DNA of 64,000 nt, from positions 2,577,501 through 2,641,500 of the forward strand of contig CP073744.1 in NCBI GenBank assembly GCA_024397955.1. Direction: 5' to 3'. This stretch comes from a bacterium SCSIO 12696 (GTDB lineage: Bacteria; Pseudomonadota; Gammaproteobacteria; Pseudomonadales; Porticoccaceae). Under the pieces are notes generated by a model. The model searched no databases. It worked only from the letters and a program-made list of their open reading frames with translations, and was not told the origin of the DNA. Of the stretch, positions 30,979 to 40,232 are shown in pieces. The translations under genes and the position numbers were made by a program. Within the stretch, counting starts at the first letter, position 1, and each line of letters begins with the position of its first letter.

Positions 30979-31488
30979 TTAAACCGCTTTCAGGGTTGGG
31001 TCGTCCTCGCTGTCGTCTTCATCATTGGCCACCTGGTGGCCTGGACGAGCTTCAATGCCATAATCTTCTTTGAGGCCGTATTCTTCACTGAGTACACCGC
31101 CTGGTGCCTTGGGGGCGTAATCTTTGGGGGGCTCAGGGGGTACTTCTGAAATCGCATCATCGCTGCTGTTGTCGGTGAGCTTGCCAGTGCCGGCGTTAAC
31201 CAGTTGGCGACTGATGTCCGGGTTGGCCAGGTGCATGGCGCTGCTGGCCATATGCTCGTGCACGGCCTTATAGCTTTGGGTCAGGTTGTTGATCAGCCCG
31301 GAAGTTTGAATAAAATGCTCGGTCACTTCCTCTTGGTAATCCTTGAGGCTGTTTTCAGCTTGCTGGAGTTTGCTTTCCAGGTCGCGCACCTTTTGCTGCT
31401 CTGGGCTGGTCATGCGTGACAGCAGTAATCCAATAGCAGCGCCTACCAATAGGCAGATTAAGGCGGTTATAACAATCGTGGTACTCAA
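30979..31488 (-). CDS. zapG: ZapG/YhcB family protein (DUF1043)
   Basis: 169 residues. One N-terminal helix (VITALICLLVGAAIGLLLSRM) is followed by a coiled coil (residues 30-75, QQKVRDLESKLQQAENSLKDYQEEV) with the family block HFIQTSGLINNLTQSYKAVHEHMA. YhcB/ZapG proteins sit in the inner membrane and influence cell division and envelope synthesis. The tail is acidic and low-complexity. It is 27 bases upstream of degS and divergent from zapE, the usual gammaproteobacterial context. Confidence 0.88.
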   Translation of the reverse strand: MSTTIVITALICLLVGAAIGLLLSRMTSPEQQKVRDLESKLQQAENSLKDYQEEVTEHFIQTSGLINNLTQSYKAVHEHMASSAMHLANPDISRQLVNAGTGKLTDNSSDDAISEVPPEPPKDYAPKAPGGVLSEEYGLKEDYGIEARPGHQVANDEDDSEDDPTLKAV

Positions 31489-31611
31489 GGGTATACTCCT
31501 GCGTCTGGAAGCTCCGGTGCAATTAACTGGCTGTTTGCCAACTCATAGAGTGTGTCGGATCGGCCTAATCGAATCAATGTTTTTTTGTCTCTTGAAGGGG
31601 AGATGCCGTTC

Positions 31612-32733
31612 ATGAATCCAACCCCTATGGAGCGTTATCAGAATGACCTGAAGCGCCCCGGGTTTACCCGTGATCCCGCTCAGCAGCTGGCGGTGGAAAA
31701 GCTACAAGACCTCTACGAGCGCCTGGTGGACGAGTGGCGTTCAGAGGAGGGCCGTGGCCGTTTGGCGCGGCTGGTGTCTGGACTGCCTCGGCGCAATGGG
31801 GCGATAAAGGTGCAGCGAGGGCTCTACTTTTGGGGTGGGGTGGGCCGCGGAAAAACCTATTTGATGGACAACTTTTATGAAAGTTTGCCCTTTAAGTCAA
31901 AGATGCGCTCTCACTTCCATCGGTTTATGCGCTTGGTGCATCAAGAGTTAAAGCAACTGGATGGTGTCAAGAATCCACTGGAAAAGGTGGCTGATCGCAT
32001 TGCCAGTGAGGCCCGGGTGCTCTGTTTCGATGAGTTTTTCGTCTCTGACATCACCGATGCCATGATACTTGGCACATTGTTAGAGCTGCTGTTCAAACGC
32101 GGTGTTGCTCTGGTTGCTACGTCCAATATTGTGCCAGACGGTCTGTATGAAAACGGCTTGCAGCGGGCGCGCTTTCTGCCTGCTATTAAATTGCTGAATG
32201 AGCACACTGAGGTGGTGAATGTCGATGGTGGTGTGGATTACCGCCTGCGGGCCCTGACCCGTGCCGAACTCTATCATTCGCCCCTGGATGAAGGAGCAGA
32301 AGTTGCGCTTAAGTCCGCGTTTACCGATTTGGTGCCGGCTATAGAAGAAGTGTGCGAAGCCGAACCACTTGAGGTGGAGGGCCGAAATATAGCCACCCGC
32401 TTTATTGCCGAAGATGTGGTTTGGTTTGATTTTTTAGCGATCTGCGACGGCCCCCGCAGCCAGAACGACTATATTGAGATAGCTCGCGAGTTTCACGCGG
32501 TATTGGTGGGGGATGTGCCGCAAATGGGCCGTGAAAATGACGACCAAGCACGCCGTTTCATTAATATGGTGGATGAATTCTACGACCGCAACGTCAAGTT
32601 GGTGATGTCGGCGGCAGTGCCACTGGAAGATATCTATGCCGGTGGCAATCTGGATTTTGTGTTTCAGCGCACCCGCTCCAGGCTATTGGAAATGCAATCC
32701 CACGAGTATTTGGCCAGGGCTCATAGACCATAA
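31612..32733 (+). CDS. zapE: Cell division protein ZapE (AFG1-type ATPase)
   Basis: 373 residues from ATG 31612, which has GGGGAG nine bases upstream; in-frame starts at 31552 and 31603 fit less well. The P-loop GLYFWGGVGRGKTYLMD and Walker B ARVLCFDEFFVSDITDAM are the AFG1/ZapE hallmarks, and VALVATSNIVPDGLYENGLQR is the conserved sensor region. ZapE modulates the FtsZ ring. It is divergent from zapG and followed by a long repeat-filled gap. Confidence 0.92.
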   Translation: MNPTPMERYQNDLKRPGFTRDPAQQLAVEKLQDLYERLVDEWRSEEGRGRLARLVSGLPRRNGAIKVQRGLYFWGGVGRGKTYLMDNFYESLPFKSKMRSHFHRFMRLVHQELKQLDGVKNPLEKVADRIASEARVLCFDEFFVSDITDAMILGTLLELLFKRGVALVATSNIVPDGLYENGLQRARFLPAIKLLNEHTEVVNVDGGVDYRLRALTRAELYHSPLDEGAEVALKSAFTDLVPAIEEVCEAEPLEVEGRNIATRFIAEDVVWFDFLAICDGPRSQNDYIEIAREFHAVLVGDVPQMGRENDDQARRFINMVDEFYDRNVKLVMSAAVPLEDIYAGGNLDFVFQRTRSRLLEMQSHEYLARAHRP

Positions 32734-32757
32734 TTGGTGGCAGGCATAAATCCGGTA

Positions 32758-32983
32758 TGACTTGTTGTCACACGCTGTAAATACCTCCCTGTAAGCTCGT
32801 CGCCAGCATCCCTGCTGGCGGCGGTCACAACAAGTCACACCAGATTCATGCGCAAGGCCGTGGCTGGACTGAGTGTGATTTGAAGCTCAGTGGCTGGTAG
32901 CGCTTTTTCAGGCCTTTGGCCGCAGGGATAGCGTCCAAGGAGTGTGCAGGGAAGTATTTACAGCGTGTCTGGAAAAGCGCTAC
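32758..32983. repeat. MITE-like element made of nested inverted repeats
   Basis: The 401-base gap between zapE and rplM is filled mainly by this element. ACACGCTGTAAATACCTCCC at 32770-32789 is matched in reverse complement at 32949-32968 with one mismatch. GTAGCGCTTTTT (32897) faces GGAAAAGCGCTAC (32971). TGACTTGTTGT (32758) faces ACAACAAGTCA (32827). CGCCAGCATCCCTGCTGGCG (32801-32820) is a hairpin. Similar GCTGTAAATAC-ended palindromic elements are common in Cellvibrionales-type genomes. The remaining 150 bases should hold the rplM promoter. Confidence 0.8.
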
Positions 32984-33134
32984 AAGCTACTGACCGCCAC
33001 TGCGATCATTTCCACTTAAAAAACACTTCGAAACCAGTTGAAATGCCCCTCTCACTTAGGTAGTATTCGCGCTCTTTTTTGGGACGAGCCCCGAACTCAA
33101 ACCCCAAAGGCTGAACGCCAATAGGCAGGAAACA

Positions 33135-33563
33135 ATGAAAACTTTTAGTGCCAAACCTGAATCTGTGCAGCGCGACTGGTATCTGGTTGACGCCACAGAC
33201 AAGACTCTCGGTCGCTTGGCTGCCGAGATCGCTACCCGTCTGCGCGGTAAACACAAGCCGGAGTACACTCCGCACGTGGATACCGGCGACTATATTGTTG
33301 TTACCAATGTGGAAAAGATCCGCGTGACTGGCAACAAAGCGAAAGACAAAATTTATCACAGCCATACCGGCTACCCCGGTGGCTTGAAGTCCATCAGCTT
33401 TGAAAAATTGATCGACAAAGCTCCTGAGCGCACTCTGCAAAATGCCGTTAAAGGCATGCTGCCCAAGGGTCCTCTGGGTCGCGCGATGTTCAAAAAGCTG
33501 AAAATCTATGCTGGCAGTGAGCACCCGCACGCCGCTCAGCAGCCACAAGAACTGAATATCTAA
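33135..33563 (+). CDS. rplM: 50S ribosomal protein L13
   Basis: 142 residues ([33 protein letters not shown]). The signature region [34 protein letters not shown] is typical. It is an early assembly protein of the large subunit, with an operon partner rpsI 13 bases downstream. Confidence 0.98.
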   Translation: MKTFSAKPESVQRDWYLVDATDKTLGRLAAEIATRLRGKHKPEYTPHVDTGDYIVVTNVEKIRVTGNKAKDKIYHSHTGYPGGLKSISFEKLIDKAPERTLQNAVKGMLPKGPLGRAMFKKLKIYAGSEHPHAAQQPQELNI

Positions 33564-33576
33564 CGGACGATTTATT

Positions 33577-33969
33577 ATGGCAGACAACCAATTTTACGGT
33601 ACCGGTCGTCGCAAAACCTCCTCTGCTCGTGTTTTCATCAGCAAAGGTAGCGGCACCATCACCATTAACAATCGCACTATCGACCAGTACTTTGGCCGTG
33701 AAGTGGCGCGTATGATCGTTCGCCAACCGCTGGAAACAGTGGAAATGGTGGATCAGTTCGATTTGAAAATTACCGTCAAAGGCGGTGGCAGCTTTGGTCA
33801 GGCGGGCGCAATTCGCCACGGCCTGTCTCGCGCTCTGCTGCAATACGACGAAAACCTGCGTGGCCCACTGCGTGCCGCTGGCTTCTTGACTCGCGATGCT
33901 CGTGAAGTTGAGCGTAAGAAAGTCGGCCTGCACAAAGCCCGTAAGCGTCCGCAGTTCTCCAAGCGTTAA
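33577..33969 (+). CDS. rpsI: 30S ribosomal protein S9
   Basis: 130 residues. The signature [19 protein letters not shown] is present, and the basic tail [17 protein letters not shown] reaches the ribosomal P site. It ends the rplM-rpsI operon and a strong terminator follows. Confidence 0.98.
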   Translation: MADNQFYGTGRRKTSSARVFISKGSGTITINNRTIDQYFGREVARMIVRQPLETVEMVDQFDLKITVKGGGSFGQAGAIRHGLSRALLQYDENLRGPLRAAGFLTRDAREVERKKVGLHKARKRPQFSKR

Positions 33970-33991
33970 TTGCACGCTGCGATGCAGACTC

Positions 33992-34026
33992 AAAAAGCCC
34001 AGGTATCGCCTGGGCTTTTTGGTTTT
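33992..34026 (+). terminator. rplM-rpsI terminator
   Basis: AAAAAGCCCAGG and CCTGGGCTTTTT form a 12-bp stem around TATCG, with further T-rich sequence. The 250 bases between it and petA carry AT-rich DNA and presumably the bc1 promoter. Confidence 0.94.
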
Positions 34027-34278
34027 TTATGGGTGGATTTTACATTCGATTCGAAGTGTCCAGCTTTCGTCTAGCCAAGCCAAGCGGGTGAATAATTTTT
34101 TCACCTGACTTTCATCAATTAAATCAATTAATTACCCCTACCACTCCAAGGGCTATATTGCTAAAAATAGCACTTTTCTTTACTATTGCCCGCTATTTGC
34201 TCGGCCCTGTTGGGTTTGCGCAATTAAGACTCTCTCGCTGGTACCAAACTGAGTAATAACATATTAAGGGGAAGCGTC

Positions 34279-34869
34279 ATGAGCGATGACGGTGTCAATC
34301 ACGACAGACGTCGTTTTTTGATAGGGGGCGCCTGTGTAACAGGTGCTGTTGGTGCTGGTTTTGCCGCCGTGCCATTTGTGGGTTCTTGGGCTCCCAGTGC
34401 GAAAGCAAAAGCTGCTGGTGCGCCGGTTAAGGCCAACATTGGCAAGCTTGAGCCCGGTCAGATGATGACCGTGGAATGGCGAGGCAAACCGGTGTATGTG
34501 GTGCGTCGTACCGAAGCGGTACTGGAATCGCTGCAAAAAACCAAGGATCGTGTTCGCGACCCCAACTCTGAGCAGTCCAAGCAGCCTGCTTATGTAGACC
34601 CCTTTAATCGTTCTATCAAACCCGAGTTTTTGGTGCTGGTTGGCCTTTGTACCCACTTGGGTTGTGCGCCTCAGTTTCAACCTCAGGTTGGGCCGATGCC
34701 ATTTAACGCAGATTGGCAAGGTGGCTTCTTCTGCCCTTGCCACGGTTCCCAGTTTGATTTGGCGGGTCGCGTCTTCCAAGGCGTTCCAGCCCCTATCAAC
34801 CTGGAAGTCCCCCCGCATCGCTTTGAGGGTGACATTCTCGTAGTTGGCGAAGATCAGGAGGCCGCATAA
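34279..34869 (+). CDS. petA: Ubiquinol-cytochrome c reductase iron-sulfur subunit (Rieske)
   Basis: 196 residues. A twin-arginine-type anchor ([19 protein letters not shown]) leads into a periplasmic Rieske domain. The cluster ligands are in C124-T-H126-L-G-C129 and C152-P-C154-H155-G-S. It moves electrons from ubiquinol to cytochrome c1 in complex III. Its stop overlaps the start of the cytochrome b/c1 gene (TAATG). Confidence 0.97.
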   Translation: MSDDGVNHDRRRFLIGGACVTGAVGAGFAAVPFVGSWAPSAKAKAAGAPVKANIGKLEPGQMMTVEWRGKPVYVVRRTEAVLESLQKTKDRVRDPNSEQSKQPAYVDPFNRSIKPEFLVLVGLCTHLGCAPQFQPQVGPMPFNADWQGGFFCPCHGSQFDLAGRVFQGVPAPINLEVPPHRFEGDILVVGEDQEAA

Positions 34870-37124
34870 TGAGTAAACTGGCCCAATTTGGCGAGTGGAT
34901 TGATTCCCGTATGCCAATGCTCCAGGTGGAGTGGAACAAGCATATGGCGCAGTACTACGCGCCCAAGAACTTCAACTTCTGGTACTTCTTTGGGGTTCTC
35001 TCCCTGCTGGTACTGGTGAATCAGATCCTGACCGGCATCTGGCTGACCATGCAGTACTCGCCAACCGCCGAAGATGCATTTGCCTCTGTGGAATACATCA
35101 TGCGTGATGTGGACTGGGGCTGGCTGATTCGCTACATGCACTCCACCGGTGCTTCGATGTTCTTTGTGGTGGTGTACCTGCATATGTTCCGCGGCTTGAT
35201 CTATGGCTCTTATAAGGCGCCTCGCGAGCTGGTGTGGATATTCGGTATGGCTATCTATCTGGTGCTGATGGCTGAAGCTATTATGGGTTACGTTCTGCCT
35301 TGGGGGCAAATGTCCTACTGGGGTGCCCAGGTAATTGTGTCCCTGTTTGGTGCGATACCCCATGTTGGCGAGGGCCTGGTGGAATGGGTACGTGGTGACT
35401 TCCTGATTTCCGGTGCCACTCTCAACCGCTTCTTTGCCCTGCACGTGGTCGCTCTGCCGCTGGTTCTGTTGGGCTTGGTGGTGATGCACATCTTTGCTCT
35501 GCACGAAGTGGGTTCCAACAACCCGGATGGTGTTGAGATCAAGAAGAACAAAGACGAAAACGGCAAGCCGTTGGATGGCATTCCATTCCACCCTTATTTC
35601 ACGGTGCACGATCTGGTGCCGGTGGTGGTGTTCTTCTTTGTGTTTGCGTTTATTTGCTTCTTTGCCCCGGAAATGGGGGGGTTCTTCTTGGAGTACGCAA
35701 ACTTTGAAGAGGCAAATGCCCTGAAGACCCCTGAGCACATTGCTCCGGTTTGGTACTTCACACCGTTCTACTCCATGCTGCGCGCAGTGCCTGATAAGCT
35801 CGGTGGTTTTATCTGCATGGGTGCCGGTGTAGCGGTTCTGTTTGTATTGCCATGGTTGGATAAGAGCAAGGCAAGGTCGTTCCGTTATAAAGGCAAGATC
35901 CCCGGCTTGATGATTCTGCTGTTTGCCGCCAACTTCATTATTCTCGGCTACTTGGGTGTAAAAGCGCCTACCGCTGGCCGTAACCTGTTGGCCCAGCTGA
36001 CTACCGTTCTCTACTTCGCCTTCTTCTTCCTGATGCCCATGTGGACCAATAAGGATGTTGGTGGGCGAGTACTGCGACTGGTGTTGTTCTGGGGTACAGC
36101 AGCGTTCTTCTTTGCGTTGTCGGCCACTGGTCTTGGTGCTGAAGACTCCGGTATTTCTGTGGGCCTGAGATTGTATGGCTTTGCTTTGGGCGCTTTCTTT
36201 GCCTTGCTGCCATGGCTGCTGGACAAAGATGTGCTTAAGCCTGAACCTGCTCGCGTTACTATGGACGGCGGTATGGGCTTCTGGCGCTCCATGCTGGCGC
36301 TGATTGTAATGCTGATTCTGGTGATTCTGCCGCTGAAAGCCTCCGGGGCTGCTGGTGGTAAAGCCTGTGGCACTATTGATTGCGACCCATTTGTGAACCC
36401 GGCGGTGGCCGAAGCCACGGGAAAGTTCACAAAGGGTGACCTGAAGCGCCTGGAGCAGGAATCTCGCCAGCGCGGTGTGCAGCTGTTTGCCAACTACTGC
36501 ATGGGCTGTCACTCCGCTAAGTACTCCCGTTACGAGCGTGTCGCCGACGACCTGGATATGCCACACAATGTTGTATTGGATAACCTGGTATTTCACGATG
36601 GCAAAATCGGCGACTTGATGGAAATTTCCATGCCGCCGCGCAAAGCCAAGGCTTGGTTCGGTGCGACTCCGCCAGACCTGACACTGGTTGCTCGTGCTCG
36701 CAATCCCGAGTGGTTGTACACTTACCTGCGTCATTTCTACAAAGACGACAATCGTCCTCTTGGAGTGAACAACAAGGTATTTAAAGACGTGGGTATGCCC
36801 CATGTTCTGATGGAACTTCAAGGTCTTCAAGAGTGCGCGCCAGGGCCGTCGCTGGACGATCACGGCCATGTGAAAACAGACCCGCTCACTGGCGAGCCGC
36901 TGAAGGATAACCCGTGTGGCGACTACAAAATCACCGAAAAAGGCACCATGACTCAAGGCGAGTTCGACCAGGCGATGTATGACTTGGTTAACTTTTTGAA
37001 ATACGTTGCCGAGCCCATTGCCGAGAAGCGTGAAAGTATTGGTGTTTACGTACTGCTGTTTTTGTCGTTCCTGTTTATCTGGGTGTGGCTGTTGAACCGC
37101 GAGTACTGGAAAGACATCCATTAA
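34869..37124 (+). CDS. petBC: Fused cytochrome b / cytochrome c1 of the bc1 complex
   Basis: One uninterrupted frame of 751 residues covers both haem subunits of complex III. Residues 1 to about 460 are cytochrome b: membrane helices with the haem-ligand segments IRYMHSTGASMFF and RFFALHVVALPL, and the Qo-site motif PEHIAPVWYF. Residues about 490-751 are cytochrome c1, with haem site CMGCH and a C-terminal anchor (VYVLLFLSFLFIWVWLL). Between them GFWRSMLALIVMLILVILPLKASGA looks like the former c1 signal peptide with a cleavage site. In most Gammaproteobacteria petB and petC are separate. A fusion resembles Bradyrhizobium fbcH, whose product is cleaved after synthesis. No stop codon or restart separates the halves. 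Confidence 0.93.
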   Translation: MSKLAQFGEWIDSRMPMLQVEWNKHMAQYYAPKNFNFWYFFGVLSLLVLVNQILTGIWLTMQYSPTAEDAFASVEYIMRDVDWGWLIRYMHSTGASMFFVVVYLHMFRGLIYGSYKAPRELVWIFGMAIYLVLMAEAIMGYVLPWGQMSYWGAQVIVSLFGAIPHVGEGLVEWVRGDFLISGATLNRFFALHVVALPLVLLGLVVMHIFALHEVGSNNPDGVEIKKNKDENGKPLDGIPFHPYFTVHDLVPVVVFFFVFAFICFFAPEMGGFFLEYANFEEANALKTPEHIAPVWYFTPFYSMLRAVPDKLGGFICMGAGVAVLFVLPWLDKSKARSFRYKGKIPGLMILLFAANFIILGYLGVKAPTAGRNLLAQLTTVLYFAFFFLMPMWTNKDVGGRVLRLVLFWGTAAFFFALSATGLGAEDSGISVGLRLYGFALGAFFALLPWLLDKDVLKPEPARVTMDGGMGFWRSMLALIVMLILVILPLKASGAAGGKACGTIDCDPFVNPAVAEATGKFTKGDLKRLEQESRQRGVQLFANYCMGCHSAKYSRYERVADDLDMPHNVVLDNLVFHDGKIGDLMEISMPPRKAKAWFGATPPDLTLVARARNPEWLYTYLRHFYKDDNRPLGVNNKVFKDVGMPHVLMELQGLQECAPGPSLDDHGHVKTDPLTGEPLKDNPCGDYKITEKGTMTQGEFDQAMYDLVNFLKYVAEPIAEKRESIGVYVLLFLSFLFIWVWLLNREYWKDIH

Positions 37125-37141
37125 TTGCTGATGAATTACCG

Positions 37142-37167
37142 GCCGCTCCACTTGGGGCGGCTTTTGT
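37142..37167 (+). terminator. petABC terminator
   Basis: GCCGCTCC pairs with GGGGCGGC, followed by TTTTGTTGTTTTTG. It lies 18 bases after the cytochrome gene. Confidence 0.8.
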
Positions 37168-37234
37168 TGTTTTTGTGGGGTGCTTTTGCCCACAAGTGTT
37201 GACTGAAAAACTTGACTGAAAAAAGGGGTTCCCC

Positions 37235-37867
37235 ATGGGGGTTGTCGCTAAGCGATCTTCAATGACATTTTTTTCCGACCCGCAATGTCATTACTGTCAC
37301 CGGGTGCGTATTGTTCTCGCCGAAAAGGGTGTCACTGTTGATATAGAAACTGTAGACCCAGCCAACCCGCCAGAAGAACTGGCGGAAGTAAGCCCCTACA
37401 ACTCAGTGCCAACCTTGGTGGATCGCGACTTGGCGTTGTACGAATCCAAGGTGATGATGGAATATCTGGACGAACGTTTTCCTCACCCACCACTATTGCC
37501 TGCATACCCCGTTGCCCGGGCTCTCAACCGGCAGTTTATGTATCGCATTGAGCGTGATTGGTGTGAGCTGGTGGACGTAATTACCTCAAAAGGTTCCAGC
37601 AAAGAAGCCGATGTGGCCCGCAAGCAGCTGCGTGATGAACTGGTGTCCATTGCGCCAATCTTTGCGGAAACCCCGTATTTTATGAGTGAAGAGTTTTCAC
37701 TGGTGGACTGCTGTCTGGCGCCTATCTTGTGGCGTTTGAACTGGTTGGGTATCGCACTGCCTAACACCAAGCAAGTGAAACCACTGCACGCTTATATGCA
37801 GCGTATTTTTGAGCGTCCATCAGTACTGCAGAGCCTGTCCGAAATTGAGCGGGAAATGCGCCCCTGA
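37235..37867 (+). CDS. sspA: Stringent starvation protein A
   Basis: Glutathione-transferase-fold protein of 210 residues that binds RNA polymerase in stress. The start [16 protein letters not shown] parallels the E. coli SspA N-terminus, so the ATG at 37235 is preferred over 37262. Unlike E. coli SspA it has Cys-x-x-Cys (CHYC) at the position of the GST active site. The block [10 protein letters not shown] is typical. It is paired with sspB, 28 bases downstream. Confidence 0.92.
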   Translation: MGVVAKRSSMTFFSDPQCHYCHRVRIVLAEKGVTVDIETVDPANPPEELAEVSPYNSVPTLVDRDLALYESKVMMEYLDERFPHPPLLPAYPVARALNRQFMYRIERDWCELVDVITSKGSSKEADVARKQLRDELVSIAPIFAETPYFMSEEFSLVDCCLAPILWRLNWLGIALPNTKQVKPLHAYMQRIFERPSVLQSLSEIEREMRP

Positions 37868-37895
37868 GTGCCGTTACCGGGGAAAGGAATAAGCG

Positions 37896-38318
37896 ATGTC
37901 CATGACCTCCAACCGGCCCTACCTTATCAGGGCCTTTTACGACTGGATCGTAGACAACGATTGCACGCCCTATGTGGTGGTGGATGCCTATTTTGATGGC
38001 GTTGAAGTGCCTCAGCAGCACGTAAACGATGGTCAAATCGTGCTTAACTTGTCTCCCAGGGCCATCGCTGGCTTTTCCCTGGAAAACCAACAAATTCAAT
38101 TCAGTACTCGCTTTGGTGGCGTACCCACGGACATTCGTTTGCCGGTAGAGTCCATCCTGGGCATCTACGCCCGAGAAAATGGTCAGGGTATGGTTTTCCA
38201 GCGCGAAGAGCCTGCGGTAGCGTTGGCGCCGGTTCAGGGTGGTGCTGGGGACGATGATGACACCCCGCCGCCAGCTGGCCCCGGTGGGTCCCGGCCCACT
38301 TTGCGAGTGGTTAAGTAG
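37896..38318 (+). CDS. sspB: ClpXP adaptor SspB
   Basis: 140 residues. The N-terminal substrate-binding domain (RPYLIRAFYDWIVDNDCTPYVVVDA, NLSPRAIAGF, FGGVPTDIRLPVESILGIYARENGQGM) recognises ssrA-tagged proteins. A flexible linker rich in Asp, Pro and Gly leads to the C-terminal ClpX-docking end RPTLRVVK. It forms the classical sspAB operon after the bc1 genes. Confidence 0.95.
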   Translation: MSMTSNRPYLIRAFYDWIVDNDCTPYVVVDAYFDGVEVPQQHVNDGQIVLNLSPRAIAGFSLENQQIQFSTRFGGVPTDIRLPVESILGIYARENGQGMVFQREEPAVALAPVQGGAGDDDDTPPPAGPGGSRPTLRVVK

Positions 38319-38466
38319 CTTGCCGGCAAGCCTGTAAACACTTCCTGACATCCATTCTAAAACCCTTTGCCAGTGGTTCGGCTGCTGGCACCAAGAATTC
38401 CTTCCTGGCACGTTTTATACTCAGGCCTGTCAATAAATACAGCAATGCATTGTTGAGGTGATGGCT

Positions 38467-39645
38467 ATGAGTGACCCGATTGTAATCGTTGGTATGGCAC
38501 GTACGCCCATGGGTGGATTCCAGGGGGATTTTAGTGCGGTTTCTGCTACTGAATTGGGGGCGACAGCCATTCGCGCAGCCCTGGAACGCTCTGGCTTGCA
38601 ACCCGATCAGGTGGATGAAGTGCTGATGGGCTGTGTGTTGCCCGCTGGACTTGGGCAAGCACCTGCACGTCAGGCGGCAATGGCTGCTGGTTTGCCCAAA
38701 CAAGTGCCATGCAGCACCGTGAATAAAGTCTGTGGTTCCGGCATGAAGACGGTAATGATGGCGGCCTCTGAGCTGCAATCGGGCAACGCCGAGGTGATTG
38801 TGGCCGGGGGCATGGAAAGCATGACCAACGCTCCTTATATGCTGCCCAAAGCTCGCGGTGGCCAGCGTTTGGGGCATGGCGAACTGCTGGATCACATGTT
38901 TTACGACGGCCTGCAGGATGCCTATGCCGGTGGTTTGATGGGCGCTTTTGGTGAATCCTGCGCCGATAAATACCAATTTACCCGCCAGCAGCAAGACGAC
39001 TATGCCATTGAGTCTTTGCGCCGTGCCAATGCAGCCATTGAGGCCGGGCATTTCAATAACGAAATTGCCCCGGTGACGGTGAAAACTCGCAAAGGCGATC
39101 GGGTGGTGGATACGGATGAGCAGCCGGGTAAGGCCCGGCCAGACAAGATCCCCGCGTTGAAGCCGGCGTTCAAAAAAGACGGCACCATCACCCCGGCCAA
39201 TGCCAGCTCGATTTCCGATGGTGCTGCCGCCTTGGTGCTGATACGTCAGAGCGAAGCACTGGAACGCGGCCTTAAACCCATCGCCGCTATTCGTGGCAGT
39301 AGCCAGTATGCCCAGGAGCCGGAATGGTTTACCACGGCTCCGGTGGGGGCGATGCAGAAACTGCTGAGCAATTTGGATTGGTCAGTAGACGATGTTGACC
39401 TGTTTGAAGTGAATGAAGCATTTGCGGTAGTCAGTATGGCGGCCATGCAAGAGCTGAATATTCCTCACCACAAAGTCAATATTCACGGTGGTGCCACTGC
39501 CCTGGGCCACCCTCTGGGTGCCAGTGGTGCACGCATCATTGTTACTTTGCTGGGCGCACTGCAAACCCATGGTAAAAGCAAAGGGGTTGCCTCGTTGTGC
39601 ATAGGCGGGGGAGAGGCCACTGCCATCGCCATTGAGCGGCTGTAA
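38467..39645 (+). CDS. Acetyl-CoA C-acetyltransferase (thiolase)
   Basis: 392 residues from ATG 38467, with GAGG about nine bases upstream (GTG 38458 and ATG 38461 are alternatives). It is a biosynthetic or degradative thiolase that joins or splits acetoacetyl-CoA. The acyl-carrying Cys is C89 (NKVCGSGMK). The His is in GGATALGHPLGASGARI, and the second Cys in SLCIGGGEATAIAIE. Length fits AtoB/PhaA. No phb or fad partner is adjacent, so the pathway is unknown. It stands alone with a terminator. Confidence 0.9.
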   Translation: MSDPIVIVGMARTPMGGFQGDFSAVSATELGATAIRAALERSGLQPDQVDEVLMGCVLPAGLGQAPARQAAMAAGLPKQVPCSTVNKVCGSGMKTVMMAASELQSGNAEVIVAGGMESMTNAPYMLPKARGGQRLGHGELLDHMFYDGLQDAYAGGLMGAFGESCADKYQFTRQQQDDYAIESLRRANAAIEAGHFNNEIAPVTVKTRKGDRVVDTDEQPGKARPDKIPALKPAFKKDGTITPANASSISDGAAALVLIRQSEALERGLKPIAAIRGSSQYAQEPEWFTTAPVGAMQKLLSNLDWSVDDVDLFEVNEAFAVVSMAAMQELNIPHHKVNIHGGATALGHPLGASGARIIVTLLGALQTHGKSKGVASLCIGGGEATAIAIERL

Positions 39646-39672
39646 CCGCTTCTATTGGCTGTTTTATTTTTT

Positions 39673-39702
39673 AAGCCTCGCCTATTCAGGTGGGGCTTTT
39701 TT
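39673..39702 (+). terminator. Thiolase gene terminator
   Basis: AAGCCTCGCC and GGTGGGGCTT pair imperfectly around TATTCA, followed by six T. It lies 28 bases after the stop. Confidence 0.82.
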
Positions 39703-39797
39703 GTGGCCGGAAAACAGGCTTATCAATTGACAGAAATCATCTGGGGCATTCGAGGCTGGTGCTAGTCTGAGATCAGCTAATTAACCGGAGACTCCCG

Positions 39798-40217
39798 ATG
39801 AGAAAAAATGATCCGATCGCTCATATTATGGCGACTGAGGTGGCTACTGTTCAGCAGGGCCAACCACTGAGTGATGTGTACTGCCTTATAGGCAACCACA
39901 ACATTCACCACGTGCCGGTTTTGGATGGCAAAAAGCTGGTGGGCCTGGTGAGTTTTACCGACATTATGAAACTCAACCTGGCTCTGGAAGGAGTTGATGC
40001 TCACACCTTGCAGGCGGTGATTGACCAACAGTTCACCCTCGAAGGCGTGATGTCCACCAACTTGGCCACCATTACTACTGGACAGACCGTGCGCGATGCG
40101 GCAGAGGTCTTGGGCAGTGGTGAATTCCACTCCCTGCCAATTGTGAACGAAGCTGGTGAATTGGCTGGCATTGTTACCAGCACCGACTTGATTCGCTATC
40201 TGAGCGACCAGTATTAA
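39798..40217 (+). CDS. Two-CBS-domain protein
   Basis: 139 residues made of two CBS modules (about 8-60 and 73-139): IAHIMATEVATVQQGQPLSDVYCLI and VMSTNLATITTGQTVRDAAEVL. Paired CBS domains bind adenine nucleotides and act as energy sensors. Here no catalytic domain is attached. A clear Shine-Dalgarno (CCGGAGA) precedes the ATG. It lies 15 bases before a DksA-like gene, so they may be co-expressed. The partner is unknown. Confidence 0.85.
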   Translation: MRKNDPIAHIMATEVATVQQGQPLSDVYCLIGNHNIHHVPVLDGKKLVGLVSFTDIMKLNLALEGVDAHTLQAVIDQQFTLEGVMSTNLATITTGQTVRDAAEVLGSGEFHSLPIVNEAGELAGIVTSTDLIRYLSDQY

Positions 40218-40232
40218 AAGGGGAGGTGACTT

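Noticed and set aside
36240..36300. A possible separate start for cytochrome c1 inside the fusion
   Set aside because: In-frame ATGs exist, but no stop codon ends cytochrome b and no Shine-Dalgarno is seen, so a fused product is the simplest reading.
34854..37193. A 779-residue open frame on the minus strand opposite the cytochrome b/c1 gene
   Set aside because: It is antisense to a gene with clear haem and membrane motifs, and its translation is His/Gln-rich with no domain; it reflects codon bias of the real gene.
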